Program-made: the position numbers and the translations under genes
Part shown: in pieces, positions 60,686-64,000 of the stretch
How the letters are laid out: each line of letters begins with the position of its first letter
Numbering within the stretch: position 1 is the first letter of the stretch
Notes under the pieces: model-generated
What the model was told of the DNA's origin: nothing
The model's input: only the letters and a program-made list of their open reading frames with translations
Databases searched by the model: none
Source of the DNA: Streptomyces sp. ADI95-17
GTDB taxonomy: Bacteria > Actinomycetota > Actinomycetes > Streptomycetales > Streptomycetaceae
Reading direction: 5' to 3'
Assembly: GCF_003846175.1 (NCBI RefSeq)
Contig: NZ_ML123054.1
Span: 29,797 to 93,796, forward strand
Length of the DNA: 64,000 nucleotides

Positions 60686-62134
60686 ATGGGGTACGCGAGG
60701 AACCGTAAAACCACGCCCTTTGAGGAGATGTCCCACGAGGACATGCTGAGCTGGCTGGACAAGGCCAATAGCGGCGCGGTGCAGGGTGCGGCAGACAAGC
60801 TTCGCCACGCTGCGGGGGAGATCCACAAGATCGCGGAAGACTTGAAGGTCCGCCCGCAGTGGGTCGAGTGGAAGGGCGATGGTGCGGACGCTTTCCGTAC
60901 CTGGAGCGCAGACCTGGCCAACTCGACACTGGGCCTGGGCGACTACAGCGAGGTCGCGTCAAAATGGCTGACCGAGGCATCGAGCGCCATCGCTACAGCG
61001 AAGGCTTCAATTCCTCGAACTGATGCGAGCGCCAAGGCGAACCTGGATGCTGCGCGGGCGGCTCACAACGACCCGGATGCGTCGGCGGTCGCCAAGAAGT
61101 CGGCGGAGACGCTGATGGCGAAACAGGAGTCGGATCGTCAGGATGCGGTGGCGGAGATGCGGAGGCTGGCGCAGTCCTACGCCTTCTCGTCGTTCCAGAT
61201 GGACGGTTTGAAAAGGCCGACGTTCCCGACGCCACCGCAGGGCGTTCTGCCTGATGCCGAAGTGCAGCGCGACGCTTCCCGTCGGGGTATCGCTCGTGCG
61301 GGAGCCGGGGGAGGAGGCGAAGGCGATGTGCTGGGCGGAACGACTGTGCACGGGCAAGGCTTTGATCCCTCGGTTCGTGAAGCCGCCTCTTCCGCGGGTG
61401 TGACGGTGTCCCCGCCCTCGGTGGGCTCCCATGTCCCGCGACCGGTAGGCATGGAGATCGACGGAGCCACCGCGTTGCCGGAGGCCCCGTCGGTTCCGAC
61501 TGCAACGCCACCAGGGCAACCGAGTCCGGGCAGGCCGGACCTTGGACTTCCCTCAACAACAGTTCCACTGCCACCTACCTTCGGTGGTCGCCCTGCGATG
61601 CCGCCCGGCCCGAGTGGCGCCGGTGAGCCAATTGGGGTTCCACGTCTGCCGAATGCCGGGCCGGGGCGGCTCAACCCTGTCGCTGTCGGCCGCCCGCCCG
61701 GGGGCGATGGCATCATCGGAGGGCGGCCTGTTCCGCCGACTTCAGGGCATTCAACCGGTGGCATTCCCCGCGGGACAGTAATCGGTGGCGAGGGCACGCA
61801 GGGACGTGCGCCCATGGGTCGTGTCCCGGGTATGGGAGGCATGGGTGCCAGAACTGGCATGGGTACAGGAGCCGGACAGGGCGGTGTGAATGGCGGCCGC
61901 CGACTCGCGGGCGAAACGGGTGGCATCGTAGGCGGTCGCCCGCAGCAATCGGGGCTTACCGGCACACGCCCGTTCACGCCTGGGGGTTCTGGCCTGGCGA
62001 GGGCAGCAACGCCAGCCCAAGGCGGGCATGGGACACGTCGCGGGGAGTCGGGTGAGCGGCCGGACTATCTCACCGAGGACGAGGAGACCTGGCATACGGG
62101 CGACCGGCGTGTCGTGCCTCCGGTCATCGACTGA
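60686..62134 (+). CDS. WxG/PPE-like type VII secretion substrate with long Gly/Pro-rich C-terminus
   Basis: 482 residues from ATG 60686, with GGGGGAG 7 nt upstream; GTG 60641 is an alternative adding 15 residues. The first ~170 residues are helical, with WLDKANSGAVQGAADKLRHA and a WVEWKGDGADAFRTW turn, the WxG helix-turn-helix of ESX substrates. The remainder (about 200-482) is Gly/Pro-rich and disordered, with repeated GGRP and GMGG units. This resembles EspB/PPE-type proteins. Third-position GC bias is weaker than in the core genes to the left. Mycosin follows after 27 bp. Confidence 0.78.
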   Translation: MGYARNRKTTPFEEMSHEDMLSWLDKANSGAVQGAADKLRHAAGEIHKIAEDLKVRPQWVEWKGDGADAFRTWSADLANSTLGLGDYSEVASKWLTEASSAIATAKASIPRTDASAKANLDAARAAHNDPDASAVAKKSAETLMAKQESDRQDAVAEMRRLAQSYAFSSFQMDGLKRPTFPTPPQGVLPDAEVQRDASRRGIARAGAGGGGEGDVLGGTTVHGQGFDPSVREAASSAGVTVSPPSVGSHVPRPVGMEIDGATALPEAPSVPTATPPGQPSPGRPDLGLPSTTVPLPPTFGGRPAMPPGPSGAGEPIGVPRLPNAGPGRLNPVAVGRPPGGDGIIGGRPVPPTSGHSTGGIPRGTVIGGEGTQGRAPMGRVPGMGGMGARTGMGTGAGQGGVNGGRRLAGETGGIVGGRPQQSGLTGTRPFTPGGSGLARAATPAQGGHGTRRGESGERPDYLTEDEETWHTGDRRVVPPVID

Positions 62135-62161
62135 TTACCAAGAGACATGTGAAGGAATCGG

Positions 62162-63535
62162 ATGCGTAGCAGCAGCTCGGGAGTCACTCGCCGTCGAACG
62201 GTGGTTTCCATCGCTCTGGGGCTGATGTTGGTCGGGGGCACCCCCTTGTCCGCGCATGCGGATTCTGTGCGTTCCCGGCAATGGCACTTGGACGCCATGA
62301 AGGCCGAGGGCATGTGGGCAGTCAGCTCCGGTGAGAAGGTGACCGTCGCAGTCATTGACTCCGGTGTGGACTCTTCGAACCCAGACCTTCTGGGGCAAGT
62401 ACTCAAGGGGAAGGACCTGGCGCCGGACTCTTCTGGCGATGAACGCGTCGACTACAACGGTCACGGCACCGGAATTGCGGGTCTTATTGCTGGAACAGGC
62501 GAATCCGGGGGTGGGGACGGAGCCTTCGGCCTTGCACCCGGCGCGAAGATCCTTCCGATTCGAATGCGCGATGACACCGGTAAGGTCAATGGTGCTACGG
62601 GCAGCGCCAACTTCAACAGGGATCTGGCCGTCGCAATTCGCTATGCCGCGGACAACGGGGCGGAGGTCATCAATGTCTCGCTAGGAAACGAGGTTGGAAC
62701 GCGACAGCTTTCGGATGCCGTGAAATATGCACTCGACAAGGGCTCGCTTATCTTCGCGGCTGCCGGGAACAGCGGTGACAAGGACAACTTGCTTGAGTAC
62801 CCGGCGGGGACCCCGGGTGTTGTGGGAGTGGCATCGATCGGCAAGAATCTCGCGACGGACAAGACGTCACAGCACGGGCCACAGGTTGATCTTTCGGCCC
62901 CTGGGGTGGGAATGATCCACGCATGTGGTGGTGGGTCCGAGCTCTGCGAGACAAGCGGAACCAGTGACGCGACTGCAATCGCTTCCGCGTCCGCAGCCTT
63001 GATCTGGTCCAAGCACCCGGACTGGACGAACAATCAAGTTCTGCGTGTCATGCTCAATACCGCCAGTGGTCCGGCCGATGGTGCCAAGCGTAACGACTAT
63101 GTGGGTTACGGCGGCGTCCGGCCAAGGATCGCTCTGAAGACCCCTGGTGCCCCCGGCCCGGCAGACGTGTATCCGCTCCCTGACCTCGTGGCGGCCGAGA
63201 GCCCCAGCCCTTCCGCCAAGCGCTCCAAAGCTGCCGGGGGTTCAACGGACACCGACAAGCCCGCCGCAGCTCCCGCGTCCGACGACAAGAGCAGCAAAAC
63301 CGATCTCTGGATCGGCCTCGGTATCGGGGCAGTTGCTCTCGTCGGAGGAGCGGCCGCCGCCCTCGCCATCCGCTCCCGCCGCCACAAGCCCGCCGCGGCC
63401 GCCCCGCCCGCGTATGCGCACCAACCTCCGTACCCGCACCCCTACCCGCAGTCCCAGCCTCAGCAGCAGCCCGCGCACCCGACCTATGCGCCCCCTCCGG
63501 CCGATCCCCCCGGCTCCAGCTCCCGCCCGTGGTGA
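62162..63535 (+). CDS. Type VII secretion-associated serine protease (mycosin, S8 family)
   Basis: 457 residues from ATG 62162, with AAGGA 5 nt upstream. Signal peptide (TVVSIALGLMLVGGTPLSAH), then a subtilisin domain with Asp in VTVAVIDSGVDSSNPDL, His in DYNGHGTGIAGLIAG and Ser in CETSGTSDATAIASASAAL. A Pro/Lys-rich linker, one membrane helix (WIGLGIGAVALVGGAAAALA, about 380-400) and a His/Gln/Pro-rich cytosolic tail follow, the mycosin layout. The Ser motif reads GTSDATA where GTSFAAP is common. Mycosins process ESX substrates and stabilise the secretion complex at the membrane. EccB-E genes are not in the window. Confidence 0.93.
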   Translation: MRSSSSGVTRRRTVVSIALGLMLVGGTPLSAHADSVRSRQWHLDAMKAEGMWAVSSGEKVTVAVIDSGVDSSNPDLLGQVLKGKDLAPDSSGDERVDYNGHGTGIAGLIAGTGESGGGDGAFGLAPGAKILPIRMRDDTGKVNGATGSANFNRDLAVAIRYAADNGAEVINVSLGNEVGTRQLSDAVKYALDKGSLIFAAAGNSGDKDNLLEYPAGTPGVVGVASIGKNLATDKTSQHGPQVDLSAPGVGMIHACGGGSELCETSGTSDATAIASASAALIWSKHPDWTNNQVLRVMLNTASGPADGAKRNDYVGYGGVRPRIALKTPGAPGPADVYPLPDLVAAESPSPSAKRSKAAGGSTDTDKPAAAPASDDKSSKTDLWIGLGIGAVALVGGAAAALAIRSRRHKPAAAAPPAYAHQPPYPHPYPQSQPQQQPAHPTYAPPPADPPGSSSRPW

Positions 63536-63579
63536 TGCCCCTGACCGGCTTCATATCAGGGAGCCGACCTGCCGCACCA

Positions 63580-63705
63580 CTAACGACGACAGGGGCAGGA
63601 CCGTACCGACACGATCACGCTCCGTTCGTTCTCGTCTCCGCGGACGCCCTCGACCACGGTGTTCTCGACCGTCAGGATCCGCTTGAATATGCCGAAGACA
63701 GGCAC
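63580..63705 (-). mobile_element. ISL3-like transposase N-terminal remnant
   Basis: On the minus strand, GTG 63705 reads PVFGIFKRILTVENTVVEGV then RGDENERSVIVSVRSCPCRR and stops at 63580. The RILTVENTVVEGV..ERSVIVSVR stretch resembles the N-terminus of ISL3-family transposases before their zinc-binding domain, judged from memory only. The rest of the gene is missing, so it is a 5' fragment. Inverted repeats were not found. Confidence 0.5.
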
Positions 63706-63821
63706 GCCGCGTCTCTGCGAGATCAGGTTTGTCGCTCGACACTCCAAGCCTGGCAGGCAGCGGCGTGTTTCGCGTATCAGCGTCGCCCAGGGCACACACA
63801 TGCGGCAGGAGAGCCTGAAAA

Positions 63822-64000
63822 ATGTACGCCCTCGACTTCACCGTCCTCGGTGACGTCGGCTCGGCCGCCGCCAAGACATACGGCCTCGCATTCGACCTGT
63901 CCGACGACTTCGCCGTCGCCTGCGCAAGCTCGGCTTCGACCTGCAACGCGTCAACGGCGGTCCCGCGCCCCCTGCCGCTCCCGGCCACATGCGTCATCGA
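63822..64000 (+). pseudogene. Degenerate peroxiredoxin (AhpC/TSA-like) fragment, cut by the window end
   Basis: From ATG 63822 the frame reads FTVLGDVGSAAAKTYGLAFD then LSDDFAVA, like the middle of AhpC/TSA-type peroxiredoxins. The homology then moves to another frame (LRKLGFDLQRVNGG, from about 63920) and returns to the first (LPLPATCVI, from about 63972). Two compensating frameshifts and the absence of the N-terminal part with the peroxidatic Cys mark it as a broken gene. It lies next to an IS remnant. The call rests on memory of the family pattern. Confidence 0.55.

Noticed and set aside
63551..63997. 148-residue minus-strand ORF at the window end
   Set aside because: It is in another frame than the transposase-like remnant and resembles no protein; it overlaps the peroxiredoxin fragment antisense.

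Overview
The window is chromosomal DNA of a Streptomyces-type actinomycete. The evidence is very high G+C with strong third-position bias, GTG and TTG starts, an actinobacterial tmRNA tag, and gene blocks typical of a Streptomyces core chromosome: prfB; ftsE-ftsX; S41 protease-smpB-ssrA; nnaR-like; ECF sigma/anti-sigma; HelD-like ATPase; malic enzyme; hupA; murA-like; yqgE-like; DUF3039. The part after about 60 kb looks more accessory, with weaker codon bias, a type VII secretion cluster, an IS remnant and a decayed gene.

Layout. 1-10218: a surface glycopolymer (teichoic-acid-like) locus with an ABC exporter (TagH/TagG type), a TetR regulator and two very large GT2-TagF fusion enzymes. Between these lies a collapsed, frameshifted third copy. 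10408-13683: a polyprenyl-phosphate sugar module made of a GT-C membrane glycosyltransferase, a GT2-methyltransferase fusion and a small EmrE/ArnE-like flippase. 13747-17439: a leftward sugar ABC importer. 17581-24861: an FHA-FtsK ATPase divergent from two Ser/Thr kinases. 24990-31914: prfB, a sortase substrate with 22 tandem DAGT units, a zinc-ribbon membrane protein, ftsEX, an S41 protease, smpB and ssrA. 32118-39735: small accessory genes around an MFS/LysR pair and a HemD-wHTH (NnaR-like) regulator preceded by a GlnR-like box. 39948-43992: ECF sigma, anti-sigma and HelD-like ATPase.

44453-49302: malic enzyme, HU, MurA, YqgE/AlgH and DUF3039 protein. 49404-54328: a sugar ABC importer with an intracellular GH20 hexosaminidase behind a near-perfect DasR-type site, which suggests uptake and hydrolysis of chitooligosaccharides. 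54665-59945: a three-gene molybdenum hydroxylase operon whose 2Fe-2S subunit carries a long low-complexity extension and whose Mo subunit appears to lack the usual catalytic Glu. 60080-63535: two secreted-helical-type proteins plus a mycosin protease, part of a type VII secretion locus. 63580-64000: an ISL3-like transposase remnant and a degenerate peroxiredoxin fragment.

Recurring features: several starts lie 5-8 nt after a TAnnnT -10 hexamer and are probably leaderless; operons are tightly packed with ATGA/GTGA overlaps; intrinsic terminators are long GC hairpins, often without a T tract. Strongest leads: the collapsed GT2-TagF copy, the polyprenyl-sugar module with fused methyltransferase, the shortened tmRNA tag, the GlnR and DasR operators, and the atypical molybdenum hydroxylase.
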